The notes beneath the pieces were generated by a model. That model ran no database searches. It was not told where the DNA came from and saw only the letters and a list, made by a program, of their open reading frames with translations. The position numbers were made by a program, and so were the translations under genes. A DNA stretch of 64,000 bases, taken from the NCBI RefSeq assembly GCF_001592365.1, contig NZ_BCWU01000010.1, positions 93,898-157,897 of the forward strand. Reading direction: 5' to 3'. Position 1 is the stretch's first letter. Each line of letters starts with the position of its first letter. The stretch comes from Gordonia hydrophobica NBRC 16057. GTDB taxonomy: Bacteria; Actinomycetota; Actinomycetes; Mycobacteriales; Mycobacteriaceae. Positions 50,726-59,056 of this stretch are shown here, in pieces.

Positions 50726-51958
50726 ATGCCGCTCCAGGATTACATGCAGTTGATTTCAGTCGATGATCACTTGATTGAGCCGCCCGACGTCTGGACCAAC
50801 CGACTTCCCCGGAGATTCCTCGATGAGGGGCCGCGGATCGTCGAGATGGACATGAGTGAGCAGCAGGGCGATGAGGGCCTCTCCGCGGCGCTGCTCGATG
50901 CCGCACGCGGCGAAGGTGGCCGTGCCGCGGAGAAGAAGTTGGCCGAGGTGTGGACGTATGAGGGCCGCATCTATCCGAACATCGGACTGAACGCGGTCGC
51001 CGGTAAGAAGCCGCAGGAGTACGGCATGGACCCGACTCGCTACTCGGACATGCTGCCGGGCTGCTACGACGCCAAGGCCCGTGTCGCCGACATGGACATC
51101 GACGGCGTCCAGGCTGCTCTGTGCTTCCCATCGTTCCCGCGTTTCGCGGGCACGGTGTTCCTGGAGGGCAAGGACAAGGAACTTGCTCTGCTGTCTGTGA
51201 AGGCGTGGAACGACTTCCACATCGACGAGTGGGCTGCTTCGGCCCCCGATCGAATCATCCCGTTGATCATCCTCCCGCTGTGGGATCCGGAGGCCGCCGC
51301 GGCCGAGATCTACCGCTGCGCCGCCAAGGGGGCGAAGGCCATCGCGTTCCCGGAGAACACGGTGACGCTGGGCCTTCCGTCGTTCTACACGGACCACTGG
51401 GATCCGGTGTTCCGTGCGGCCGAGGAGACCAAGCTGCCGCTGTGCATGCATTTCGGGTCTTCCGGCAAGGCTCCGATGACCTCGCCCGAGGCGCCGATGG
51501 CGGTCATGATCGCGCTGTTCGGCACCAACTCGATGTACGCGACTGCTGACCTGTTGTTCTCGCCGGTCTTCTACAAGTTCCCCGACCTGAAGGTCGCACT
51601 GTCCGAGGGCGGAATCGGCTGGATGCCGTACCTGCTGGAGCGGATCGACCTGACCTGGGAGAAGCATCGCTGGTACCAGAACGTGAACAAAGAGGTGCGT
51701 CCCTCGGATCTGTTCCGTTCCAACATCTACGGCTGCTTCATCGACGATTTCGAGGGTGTTGCCCGTCGCCACAAGGTCGGCATCGACAACATCACCTGGG
51801 AATGCGATTACCCGCACTCGGATTCCAACTGGCCCAACAGTCGGCGGTACACCGAGAAGCTCCTCGCCGAGGTGCCTGATGACGAAGCCCACAAGATCGT
51901 CGAACTCAATGCGCGAAAGCTGTACAACTTCCCGCGCGTCGAGGCGACAGCGCCGTAA
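50726..51958 (+). CDS. Amidohydrolase-family (ACMSD-like) TIM-barrel enzyme
   Basis: The 410-aa protein has the metal-binding pattern of amidohydrolase-2 enzymes: SVDDHLIEPPDVW at the N-terminus, DIDGVQAALCFPSFPRF, LPLCMHFGSSG and ITWECDYPHSDSNWP near the C-terminus. The family includes decarboxylases and C-C or C-N hydrolases acting on aromatic or ring-opened acids. ATG 50726 follows AGGAGG. It begins a unit with a 68-aa protein and an SDR. Confidence 0.87.
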   Translation: MPLQDYMQLISVDDHLIEPPDVWTNRLPRRFLDEGPRIVEMDMSEQQGDEGLSAALLDAARGEGGRAAEKKLAEVWTYEGRIYPNIGLNAVAGKKPQEYGMDPTRYSDMLPGCYDAKARVADMDIDGVQAALCFPSFPRFAGTVFLEGKDKELALLSVKAWNDFHIDEWAASAPDRIIPLIILPLWDPEAAAAEIYRCAAKGAKAIAFPENTVTLGLPSFYTDHWDPVFRAAEETKLPLCMHFGSSGKAPMTSPEAPMAVMIALFGTNSMYATADLLFSPVFYKFPDLKVALSEGGIGWMPYLLERIDLTWEKHRWYQNVNKEVRPSDLFRSNIYGCFIDDFEGVARRHKVGIDNITWECDYPHSDSNWPNSRRYTEKLLAEVPDDEAHKIVELNARKLYNFPRVEATAP

Positions 51959-51969
51959 GGATCCCGGAC

Positions 51970-52176
51970 ATGGCACACGGCAAAGACATCGACGCAGCGG
52001 ACTGGGTCGATCAGGATCTGCTCACGAAAGAGGAGTCCAGGGACCGTCTCGACGAGGAGATCGAGTTCGAGCGGAAGAAGCTGAAGGAGCTCGAATCCGC
52101 TGCGGGCAACCAGGCTTCGCTCGATCTGACGAAACGCAGGTTGGTAGCCATGGAGAATCTGCGAGCTTCGCTATGA
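51970..52176 (+). CDS. Small charged, coiled-coil-like protein (68 aa), unknown
   Basis: No named family is recognised. The sequence is almost all charged and helical (KEESRDRLDEEIEFERKKLKELE ...LDLTKRRLVAMENLRASL), consistent with a short two-helix coiled coil. It starts 11 bases after the amidohydrolase and its stop overlaps the SDR start (ATGA), so it is a real, co-translated gene. A role as a subunit or scaffold for the flanking enzymes is a guess from position. Confidence 0.75.
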   Translation: MAHGKDIDAADWVDQDLLTKEESRDRLDEEIEFERKKLKELESAAGNQASLDLTKRRLVAMENLRASL

Positions 52177-52973
52177 GCGCGCAGGGTTCGCGGCTGTCCG
52201 GCAAGGTCGCTCTGATCTCGGGCTCTACCAGGGGCATAGGACGCTCCATCGCTCAGCACTTCGCGGCAGAAGGCGCAAAGGTCGCTGTCACCGGGCGAAC
52301 TGTCGAGCGTGGGAACAAGGTGGTGAAGTTCATTCGCGACGCCGGTGGTGAGGCAGAGTTCTTTCCGCTCGACGTCACCTCCGAGGACAGCGTGCAGAGC
52401 ACGATCGAGGCGGTGGTCTCGCGTTTCGGCGCACTCTCGACACTCGTCAACAACGCCGCCCCGACCGATGTGGTCGCCTCGACGGTGAAGCCGTTGCACG
52501 AGTACTCCACTGCGGAGTGGGACTCGATCATGACAGGGACCCTGACCGGCAATGTGTTCTGGGCGTCGAAGTACGCGTGGCCCCACCTCGTGCAGGCCGA
52601 TGGGGCGTCGATCCTCAACATCTCGTCGGGCCAGGCGATCGCCGGCTTCAAGGGCTTCGGAGCCTACGGAGCGGCGAAGGCCGCAGTGACGAGTATGACG
52701 CGGTCATTGGCCGTCGAAGGCAGTCCGGACGGGATCCGGGCGAATTGCATCCTCGTGGGCCGGGTGGTCTCGGGGCGCGGTGATTCCGGGCATCACACCG
52801 GCGGCGGTCGGCTCACCCGGATCGGGAACCCAATGGATATCGCCTACGCGGCGACGTATCTGGCCTCTGATGAGGCGGCCTTCGCGACCGGCTCGATGGT
52901 CACGGTCGATGGCGGATTCTCCATCAACGGTGACGCGGTGTCCGACGCGGAAGCGGCGCCGACCGCCGACTGA
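52173..52973 (+). CDS. Short-chain dehydrogenase/reductase
   Basis: The 266-aa SDR has SGSTRGIGRSIA, LVNNAAPTD, the serine motif ILNISSGQA, YGAAKAA (Tyr and Lys) and TGSMVTVDGGFSING. Between the catalytic Tyr-x3-Lys and the end, the sequence RANCILVGRVVSGRGDSGHHTGGGRL departs from the usual PG motif, so the substrate loop is unusual. It ends its unit just before a terminator hairpin. Confidence 0.88.
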   Translation: MSAQGSRLSGKVALISGSTRGIGRSIAQHFAAEGAKVAVTGRTVERGNKVVKFIRDAGGEAEFFPLDVTSEDSVQSTIEAVVSRFGALSTLVNNAAPTDVVASTVKPLHEYSTAEWDSIMTGTLTGNVFWASKYAWPHLVQADGASILNISSGQAIAGFKGFGAYGAAKAAVTSMTRSLAVEGSPDGIRANCILVGRVVSGRGDSGHHTGGGRLTRIGNPMDIAYAATYLASDEAAFATGSMVTVDGGFSINGDAVSDAEAAPTAD

Positions 52974-52988
52974 GGTTCGGGTGCGTCC

Positions 52989-53591
52989 TCATGCCGGCAG
53001 CCGAGGGATTACCTCGGCTGCCGGCATTACTCGTGTCAGCATCCCCAGCATGTTCTTGACCATGAAGTCATGTCCCCCGGCGCTGCTCCCGGCGGTGCAG
53101 TCCTCGGCGAGGACTACGTCGTATCCGCGGTTCACGGCCTCGAGTGCCAGTCCGGGCAGTGCGACATCGGTGGAGATTCCGGCAAGCACGAGTGTCTGCA
53201 CGCGCTGCAGCCGCAGCATGGCATCGAGATTGGTGCCGTAGAACGCTGTCAGCCCGGTCGCTCGTGTGCTGACCAGATCCGTCGGTTCCGGACCAAGCTC
53301 GGCCGGGATGGCGACATCGGGACTTCCCTCGATCATCAGGTGGTCACGGATGGCCAGCTTTCCGAGGTATGAGTTCGGTAGCATGCCCATCTGGTCGGGC
53401 CGGTGGGCGATGACGCAATGGACGACGGGCAACGAGCGCGCTCGAAAGGTGCGGGCGAGTTGCGCTGTACGTCCGACGATGTCGCGGTCGGCGGCCTGGG
53501 TGGAGAGTGCGGAGAACGCTCCCGCAGGCGGGTGGAGCAGCCCCTGTTGGCACTCGCTGATGACGAGGGCGGGGGCGGCGAATTTCGGCAT
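52989..53591 (-). CDS. Isochorismatase-like hydrolase-fold protein with altered active site
   Basis: The 200-aa protein has the isochorismatase/cysteine hydrolase fold (ALVISECQQGLL; VVHCVIAHRP; LVLAGISTDVALPGLALEAVNRGYDVVLAEDCTAG). The usual catalytic Asp-Lys-Cys triad reads Glu (ISECQ), Arg (STRATGL) and Ala (STDVAL), so normal cysteine hydrolase chemistry is unlikely. It may bind a ligand or use another mechanism. ATG 53591 follows GGAGGAAG. It is divergent from the P450 at 53740. Confidence 0.82.
   Translation of the reverse strand: MPKFAAPALVISECQQGLLHPPAGAFSALSTQAADRDIVGRTAQLARTFRARSLPVVHCVIAHRPDQMGMLPNSYLGKLAIRDHLMIEGSPDVAIPAELGPEPTDLVSTRATGLTAFYGTNLDAMLRLQRVQTLVLAGISTDVALPGLALEAVNRGYDVVLAEDCTAGSSAGGHDFMVKNMLGMLTRVMPAAEVIPRLPA
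52991..53027. terminator. Terminator hairpin inside the end of the isochorismatase-like gene
   Basis: A perfect 16-bp stem (52991-53006 with 53012-53027) and 5-base loop starts 18 bases after the SDR stop and overlaps the last codons of the convergent gene, so it is coding on the minus strand as well. Confidence 0.85.
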
Positions 53592-53610
53592 ACTTCCTCC
53601 GGGCGGCTCA

Positions 53611-53708
53611 AGTGACGTGGTAGCCAGTTAGCGGTTACATTTCTTGGCTGGAACCAGCTGAACATGCAGTTCATCGTGGTTGCCAAAACGTGACGGTAAT
53701 GCCAGAAT
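53611..53708. promoter_or_regulatory. Divergent promoter with two copies of the shared element
   Basis: One copy lies at 53612-53627 (GTGAC-N6-GCCAG), and a stronger one at 53690-53708 (GTGAC-N5-TGCCAGAAT). The latter has TTGCCA (53680) 17 bases before CAGAAT (53703), consistent with a P450 promoter. The gap separates the isochorismatase-like gene and the P450. Confidence 0.5.
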
Positions 53709-53739
53709 GAACCCAGCATATCTATCAAAGGCGGTGCCC

Positions 53740-55005
53740 ATGACTAAAACAGACGAGATCGCGTCGACTCCCTTGCATGACCTTTCCTGGTGGCAGCGGT
53801 CGCCAGCCGAACGAGACGCGGAGTTCGCTGCCCTGCGCCGCGATCGCCCGCGGATGTTCGTCCCCATGGGGCCGGCTGAGGAAGGTGGGCGCGCCAAGGG
53901 ATTCTGGGCGGTGACCACCTATGAGGACATCCTCGAGGTGAGCAGGCGGCCTGAGGACTTCTCTTCGGGCCTCGGTGGGACACAGATCTTCGACCAGCCG
54001 GCTGAACTCCGGGAGTATCGCGGGTCCATCATCGACATGGACAATCCGGAGCATGCCCGGCTTCGCAAGATCGTGTCGCGGGGGTTCACCGCCCGCAACC
54101 TTTCGGGGCTGCGTGACGAGATCGAGGACACCGTCAGCGAGATCCTCGACCAGATGTCGGAGACCGGCGAGGCTGACTTCGTCGAGGAGTTCGCGGCGCT
54201 GCTGCCACTGCGCATCATCGATAACCTGCTCGGCATCCCTCGTGAGCACGAACAGTTCATCCTCGAGGCCACCAATACGATTCTCGGTGCTTCGGACTCG
54301 GAGTACATCGCCGACCAGTCGGCCGCCGGCATCAACAAGGCGGTCACCGCCGCAAGTGAGGCGCTCATCGCGCTACTCAATGATCTTGCCAAGGATCGGA
54401 TCGCCGATCCGCAGGACGATCTGATCAGTCAACTCGTTGCCGCAGACGACGAGAACCTGACGCCGGCAGAGATGGCCAAGTTCTTCATCCTGTTGGTCGG
54501 CGCAGGCAATGAAACCACGCGCAACGTCATTTCGCACGGCTTGCACGTTCTGACGCAGCACCCGGATCAGCGCGACCTGTGGCTGTCGGATTATGAGGAG
54601 TATGCGACCACGGCCATCGAGGAGATGCTTCGCTGGGCGACACCCGTCATCCACTTCCGGCGTACGGTCACCCGAGACGGCGTCATGCTCGGCGACCTCG
54701 AGTTGTTCGAGGGCGACAAGGTCGTGATGTGGTACACGTCGGCGAATCGCGACGAGACGATCTTCGACGATCCGGAGAAGTTCGACATCACCCGGGATCC
54801 GAACCCGCATGTGGCATTCGGCGGTGCGGGCACCCACTTCTGCCTGGGTGCACATCTCGCCCGGCTGGAGCTCGACGTCGCCTTCCGGATGCTCTTCGAG
54901 CGGTACCCCGACATCAAGACGGTGGGGGAGCCGGTGCGTCTGCGGTCGAACTTCCTGAACGGGATCAAGCACCTTCGCGTCGAGTACACCCCGGTGGCGA
55001 AGTGA
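53740..55005 (+). CDS. Cytochrome P450 (CYP125/CYP142-like class)
   Basis: The 421-aa P450 has LVGAGNETTRN in the I helix, the ExxR pair in EEMLRWATPVIHFRRT, VVMWYTSANRDETIFDDPEKFDITR and the heme loop FGGAGTHFCLGAHLARLEL with Cys368. These segments resemble the actinobacterial CYP124/125/142 group that oxidises the terminal methyl of sterol and isoprenoid side chains. ATG 53740 follows AAAGGCGG; the frame extends to 53680. Its stop overlaps the start of the crotonase gene. Confidence 0.92.
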   Translation: MTKTDEIASTPLHDLSWWQRSPAERDAEFAALRRDRPRMFVPMGPAEEGGRAKGFWAVTTYEDILEVSRRPEDFSSGLGGTQIFDQPAELREYRGSIIDMDNPEHARLRKIVSRGFTARNLSGLRDEIEDTVSEILDQMSETGEADFVEEFAALLPLRIIDNLLGIPREHEQFILEATNTILGASDSEYIADQSAAGINKAVTAASEALIALLNDLAKDRIADPQDDLISQLVAADDENLTPAEMAKFFILLVGAGNETTRNVISHGLHVLTQHPDQRDLWLSDYEEYATTAIEEMLRWATPVIHFRRTVTRDGVMLGDLELFEGDKVVMWYTSANRDETIFDDPEKFDITRDPNPHVAFGGAGTHFCLGAHLARLELDVAFRMLFERYPDIKTVGEPVRLRSNFLNGIKHLRVEYTPVAK

Positions 55006-55826
55006 CGGCGGCCCCGGACGTGTCAGTCGATGAGGAAACGCCGCAGAGCGAAAAGGTCGACGGTGTCCTGACGATCCACTTGAATCGTCCGAAGGCGGCG
55101 AATGCCATCCGGCCCGATGACCGCAACGCCCTGATCGAGTTGTTCCAGGAGGCGAGTACCGACCACGAGGTGCGCGTCGTCGTCCTCCGGGCCCACGGCA
55201 AGCTCTTCTGCGCCGGCGCGGATGTGATGAAGCTCGCCGACGGACGCGCCAAGAACGCGAAGCGGACCACCGGCCCGATGAAGACCATCATGGGCGGTGC
55301 GCAGCGGCTCGTCGCGTCGGTGCTGGACTGCAGTAAGCCGGTGGTGGCGGTAGTCCAGGGAGGTGCGGCCGGCATCGGTGCGCACCTCGCCTACGCTTCG
55401 GACCTCGTCGTCGCGACGGACAACGCATACTTCGCCGAGTCCTTCGTCAAGCGGGGCCTGGTCGTGGACGGCGGCGGCGCCTACCTCCTGCCACGGCGAA
55501 TCGGGATGCAGAAGGCCAAGGAGATGGTCTTTTTCGGCGAGAAGCTCTCAGCGCAGGAGGCACTCGGCCTCGGCCTGGTGAACAAGGTGGTGGCACCCGA
55601 GGATCTCGACGAGGCCGTCAACGACTACGTGCAGCGACTGGCTGCGGCGCCGACCAGTGCGATCGGCCTGACCAAGCGGCTGTTCAACGAGTCGCCCGAT
55701 GTCGATCGAGCGGGAGCGTTCACTACCGAGGCAATGGCCCAGGAGATCCAATCGTATTCGTTGGATTCCCGCGAGGGCGTGCAGGCCTTTGTGGAGAAGC
55801 GACCGACAGAGTTCGTGGGATGGTGA
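55002..55826 (+). CDS. Crotonase-family enzyme, enoyl-CoA isomerase type
   Basis: The 274-aa protein has the oxyanion motif LFCAGADVMKL and GGAAGIGAHLAYASD, where His replaces the first hydratase Glu. It also has KRGLVVDGGGAYLLPRRIG, with Asp in the position used by enoyl-CoA isomerases such as PaaG. It more likely shifts a double bond than adds water. GTG 55002 overlaps the P450 stop (GTGA). Confidence 0.87.
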   Translation: MTAAPDVSVDEETPQSEKVDGVLTIHLNRPKAANAIRPDDRNALIELFQEASTDHEVRVVVLRAHGKLFCAGADVMKLADGRAKNAKRTTGPMKTIMGGAQRLVASVLDCSKPVVAVVQGGAAGIGAHLAYASDLVVATDNAYFAESFVKRGLVVDGGGAYLLPRRIGMQKAKEMVFFGEKLSAQEALGLGLVNKVVAPEDLDEAVNDYVQRLAAAPTSAIGLTKRLFNESPDVDRAGAFTTEAMAQEIQSYSLDSREGVQAFVEKRPTEFVGW

Positions 55827-55828
55827 CG

Positions 55829-56269
55829 ATGACTGACAAAGTTAAGCCGGACGAGGTCAAGCCGGCCAAGCCTCGTGCCGACATTCCGACGGTTGAAGCA
55901 GCGACTAAACCGTACTGGGATGCGGCTGCCGAGGGCAGGCTGCTCATCGCGAAGTGTGAGGATTGCGGCAAGGTTCACCACTACCCGCGACCGTTCTGTC
56001 CATCGTGCTGGAGCGAGAACGTGACCAGCTTCGAATCCACCGGCCACGGGACCCTCTACACGTACTCGACCGTGTACATGAATGATCTGCATCCGTTCAA
56101 AGAGCGACTGCCCTATGTCGCCGCCATCGTCGAACTCGATGAGGGCCCGCGGTTGATGACCAATATCGAGGGATGCGAAACCGCCGATCTCGAGGTCGGA
56201 ATGCCGGTGACAGTCGGATTCCGGTCGATCACCGACGAGTTGACGGCTACCATCTTCCGGCCTGCCTAG
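55829..56269 (+). CDS. DUF35 / zinc-ribbon OB-fold acyl-CoA-binding protein
   Basis: The 146-aa protein has the zinc ribbon C43-x2-C46 and C57-x2-C60 with an OB fold (TLYTYSTVYMNDLHPFKERLPYVAAIVELDEG) and a Lys/Pro-rich N-terminal extension. It is a paralog of the DUF35 protein at 48013, but no thiolase gene is adjacent; an enoyl-CoA isomerase and SDR flank it. It may serve the same thiolase-fold protein or one outside the window. ATG 55829 is chosen; ATG 55820 overlaps the previous gene. Confidence 0.88.
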   Translation: MTDKVKPDEVKPAKPRADIPTVEAATKPYWDAAAEGRLLIAKCEDCGKVHHYPRPFCPSCWSENVTSFESTGHGTLYTYSTVYMNDLHPFKERLPYVAAIVELDEGPRLMTNIEGCETADLEVGMPVTVGFRSITDELTATIFRPA

Positions 56270-56323
56270 GCCGCGTGCATTCAAGCGCACTCACACCAAA
56301 TCTCTTCGAAGGAGTATCACCCT

Positions 56324-57247
56324 ATGAGCAAGTTGCTCGACGGCAAGGTTGCACTGGTCACTGGCGCCGGACATGGCATCGGTCGTGGCCATGCGCTGGA
56401 GTTGGCCAAGCACGGCGCGACGGTCATCGTCAACGACCTGGGCACGTCCCTCGACGGCGAGGGCACCGGCAAGGTGGCCGACGATGTCGTCAAGATCATC
56501 GAGGACCGCGGTGGTAAGGCGATCTCGGACTTCAGCGATGTCGGTGACGAGGAGTCGGTGGACCGGCTGGTCGAGCGCGCATACTCGGAGCTGGGGCGTC
56601 TCGACATCGTCGTGAACAACGCCGGCATCGTCCGCGACAAAGCCATCTGGAACATGAGTGTCGACGATTTCGATCTCGTACTGCGAGTGCACGTGCGCGG
56701 AAGCTGGCTGACCAGCCGTGCCGTCGCGCGCAAGTGGCGTGAGGAATCCAAGAGCACCGGCGAGAAGGTGTACGGCCGCATCATCAACACCACCTCCGGT
56801 GCCGGCCTGCAAGGGCACTTCGGCCAGACCAACTACAGTGCTGCCAAAGCAGCGATCGTGGGCCTCACGCAGACGTTGAGTCTCGAGCTGGCCTCGACCG
56901 GTGCAACGGTCAATGCCATCAGCCCGGGTGGACGTACCCGGATGTCGGCAACCATGGCGGGCGCCGCAGCGCCGATCGAACCCGACGAGCGCGGCGAGGA
57001 TGAGTTCGACGCCAAGGATCCATCGCTCGGTTCACCGGTTGTCGCCTGGCTTGCGAGCCCCGAGGCCGGCCACGTAAGCGGACAGGTGATCAAGGCGCTC
57101 GGCGAGAACATCCAGTGGCTCAAAGGCTGGACGCCGATCAGCACGGTGTCCAACGGCGGAAAACGCTGGGACGCGAACAAACTCGGCACTATCATGGGCG
57201 TCGATGTGTTCGCTACGCGGGCGTCGGGCCTGCGGCTAGGAGGGTAG
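56324..57247 (+). CDS. SDR, 3-hydroxyacyl-CoA dehydrogenase of the MFE-2 type
   Basis: The 307-aa protein has TGAGHGIGRGHALELAKHGATVIVNDLG, LDIVVNNAGIVRDKAIWNMS and YSAAKAAIVGLTQTLSLE. The long extension after 190 and the VNDLG motif match the dehydrogenase part of peroxisomal multifunctional enzyme 2 (HSD17B4) and actinobacterial homologues. It would oxidise (3R)-hydroxyacyl-CoAs made by MaoC hydratases. ATG 56324 follows GAAGGAG. Confidence 0.88.
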   Translation: MSKLLDGKVALVTGAGHGIGRGHALELAKHGATVIVNDLGTSLDGEGTGKVADDVVKIIEDRGGKAISDFSDVGDEESVDRLVERAYSELGRLDIVVNNAGIVRDKAIWNMSVDDFDLVLRVHVRGSWLTSRAVARKWREESKSTGEKVYGRIINTTSGAGLQGHFGQTNYSAAKAAIVGLTQTLSLELASTGATVNAISPGGRTRMSATMAGAAAPIEPDERGEDEFDAKDPSLGSPVVAWLASPEAGHVSGQVIKALGENIQWLKGWTPISTVSNGGKRWDANKLGTIMGVDVFATRASGLRLGG

Positions 57248-57254
57248 TAGTCAT

Positions 57255-58070
57255 ATGTCGTCACCGTCGCCGCGGCCGCCCGAAGGGGACTGGCTGGGCA
57301 CGCCGTACCTGAAGCTGGAGCGTCGCGGTCCTTTCGCCGTCGTAACGGTCGATCGTCCGGATGCCCGGAATGCACTGAGCCCGGCGATGTACTTCGGTCT
57401 GCGGTACGCGATCGCTCACTGCGAGGCCGATCCGGATATCCACGGATTGATCCTGACCGGTACCGGCGACGTCTTCATCCCCGGTGGCGACCTCGGCCAG
57501 ACCGGCGTCGACAACTGGATGGACCTACGCCATCTGGGGATGGACGTCACCCCGTTCGACTCGCTGCGCGTCACGCCGCTACCGGTGGTCGCGGCTGTGA
57601 ACGGCATCTGCCAGGGCGGTGGTTTCATGATCACACTCTGCAGCGACGTCTCCGTCGTCAGCGAGAACGCCACCTTCCGCGTGCCTGAACTCTTCCGCGG
57701 CATCAGCGATACCTACTATGCGCAGATCCTGGCCCGCACGATCGGGCCGGTCCGCACTCGCGACCTGATGTTCACCGGACGGGTGCTGACGGCCGCTGAA
57801 GCGCTGGACTGGGGCCTGGTGACACGTGTGGTGCCGCACGACGAACTGATGGAGTCCGCGACCGAGGTGCTGGCGGGCGTCTGTCAGACGGCGCCGGTCG
57901 CGAGGCTCGACATCAAGAAGAGTCTCGACGCCTATCTAGGATTGTTCGACCGGATGGCGATGGGGCAGAGTCTGGTCGGCGACGAGGCAGTCGAGGGGTA
58001 CCGAGCGTTCAAAGAACGGCGCTCACCATCCTGGGTACCGGAGGACCTGCGCGCCGAAGGCCGTCTCTGA
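57255..58070 (+). CDS. Enoyl-CoA hydratase/isomerase family protein
   Basis: The 271-aa crotonase has DVFIPGGDLGQ at the oxyanion site (Pro-Gly instead of Ala-Gly) and QGGGFMITLCSD, without the first Glu, followed by FRVPELFRGISDTY with a single Glu. One catalytic acid suggests isomerase, hydrolase or lyase activity rather than standard hydration. ATG 57255 follows AGGAGGG. It ends the rightward gene run and meets the quinone oxidoreductase gene. Confidence 0.87.
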   Translation: MSSPSPRPPEGDWLGTPYLKLERRGPFAVVTVDRPDARNALSPAMYFGLRYAIAHCEADPDIHGLILTGTGDVFIPGGDLGQTGVDNWMDLRHLGMDVTPFDSLRVTPLPVVAAVNGICQGGGFMITLCSDVSVVSENATFRVPELFRGISDTYYAQILARTIGPVRTRDLMFTGRVLTAAEALDWGLVTRVVPHDELMESATEVLAGVCQTAPVARLDIKKSLDAYLGLFDRMAMGQSLVGDEAVEGYRAFKERRSPSWVPEDLRAEGRL

Positions 58071-58078
58071 CCTGAGAA

Positions 58079-59047
58079 TCAGGGGCGGACGATCACCTTC
58101 CCGAGAGCCTTGCGGTCGGCGACATGGCGAAGGGCGGCCGCGCACTCGCTCAGGGAGTAGACCTGCTGCACGTAGGGTTCGAGCGCACCGCCGGCGAACA
58201 TCTCGTGGAGCGCTGCACGTCCCTCTGCGTCGGCGGCGGGCTGGTGGACGGACATCGTGCCGATGTCGATGCTCGTGATTGTGATCCCCTTCAGCAGTAC
58301 GAGGTTGAGTGGGATCGCGGGGATCTCGCCTGAGGCGTAGCCGACGGTGACGAAGGTTCCGCCGCGGCGCAGGGCACGCAGGGCAGGTTCTGATGACGGA
58401 CCGCCGACCGGGTCGATCACAGCGTGCGCGCCGTCGCCGGTGAAGTCCTTGATCCGCTGTCGCAGGTCTTCGGTTCGGTAGTCGATGGTCGCGGCAGCAC
58501 CCCGCTCACGGCACAGCGCGAGCTTGTCCTCGCCCGCCGCGGCGGCGATGACCCGGGCACCGAGATGGCGTGCGAGATCGAGGGTTGCGAGACCGACGCC
58601 GCCGGCCGCACCGAGCACGACGACCCAGTCGCCCGGTTGCACTCGATACGCAGTCGACAATGCGTGGTACCCCGTCGTGTAGGCGACACCGAAACCCGCC
58701 GCGGCATCGAAGCCCACGCCGTCGGGGATGCGCTGGACGCGGTCGACGGGCAAGGCGACGTACTCGGCGAACGCGCCGTTGGGAACGGTCCCGTACACCC
58801 GCTCGCCCGGGCCGAGGCCGACGCCGTCGCCGCCGGAGACCACCACGCCGGCGAACTCGCTTCCCGGCACGTAAGGCAGCGGTGTGGACCGCTGATAGGC
58901 GTCGGCCAGCGAGAGCACATCAGGATAGTTGACTGCCGCCGACCGGACTGCCACCAGCACGTCTCCCGGCGCGGCGACGGGGTCGGGATAGTCGCCGACC
59001 TCCACCGTCTCCGGCGGACCGTATCTCCGGCAAATCGCTGCGAGCAT
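58079..59047 (-). CDS. NADPH:quinone oxidoreductase-like (zinc-free MDR family)
   Basis: The 322-aa protein is an MDR reductase: YVPGSEFAGVVVSGG, VVLGAAGGVGLATLDLARHLGARVIAAA (NADPH) and IDPVGGPSSEPALRAL, without the zinc-binding cysteines of alcohol dehydrogenases. It may reduce enones or enoyl-CoAs. It is the last gene of the leftward operon from the kinase-like gene, nine bases after the TetR. Confidence 0.87.
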   Translation of the reverse strand: MLAAICRRYGPPETVEVGDYPDPVAAPGDVLVAVRSAAVNYPDVLSLADAYQRSTPLPYVPGSEFAGVVVSGGDGVGLGPGERVYGTVPNGAFAEYVALPVDRVQRIPDGVGFDAAAGFGVAYTTGYHALSTAYRVQPGDWVVVLGAAGGVGLATLDLARHLGARVIAAAAGEDKLALCRERGAAATIDYRTEDLRQRIKDFTGDGAHAVIDPVGGPSSEPALRALRRGGTFVTVGYASGEIPAIPLNLVLLKGITITSIDIGTMSVHQPAADAEGRAALHEMFAGGALEPYVQQVYSLSECAAALRHVADRKALGKVIVRP

Positions 59048-59056
59048 TGAGATGAC

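Noticed and set aside
50756..51976. Leftward open frame of 406 codons over the amidohydrolase
   Set aside because: Covers exactly the sense gene with its metal motifs; no ribosome site or recognisable domain.
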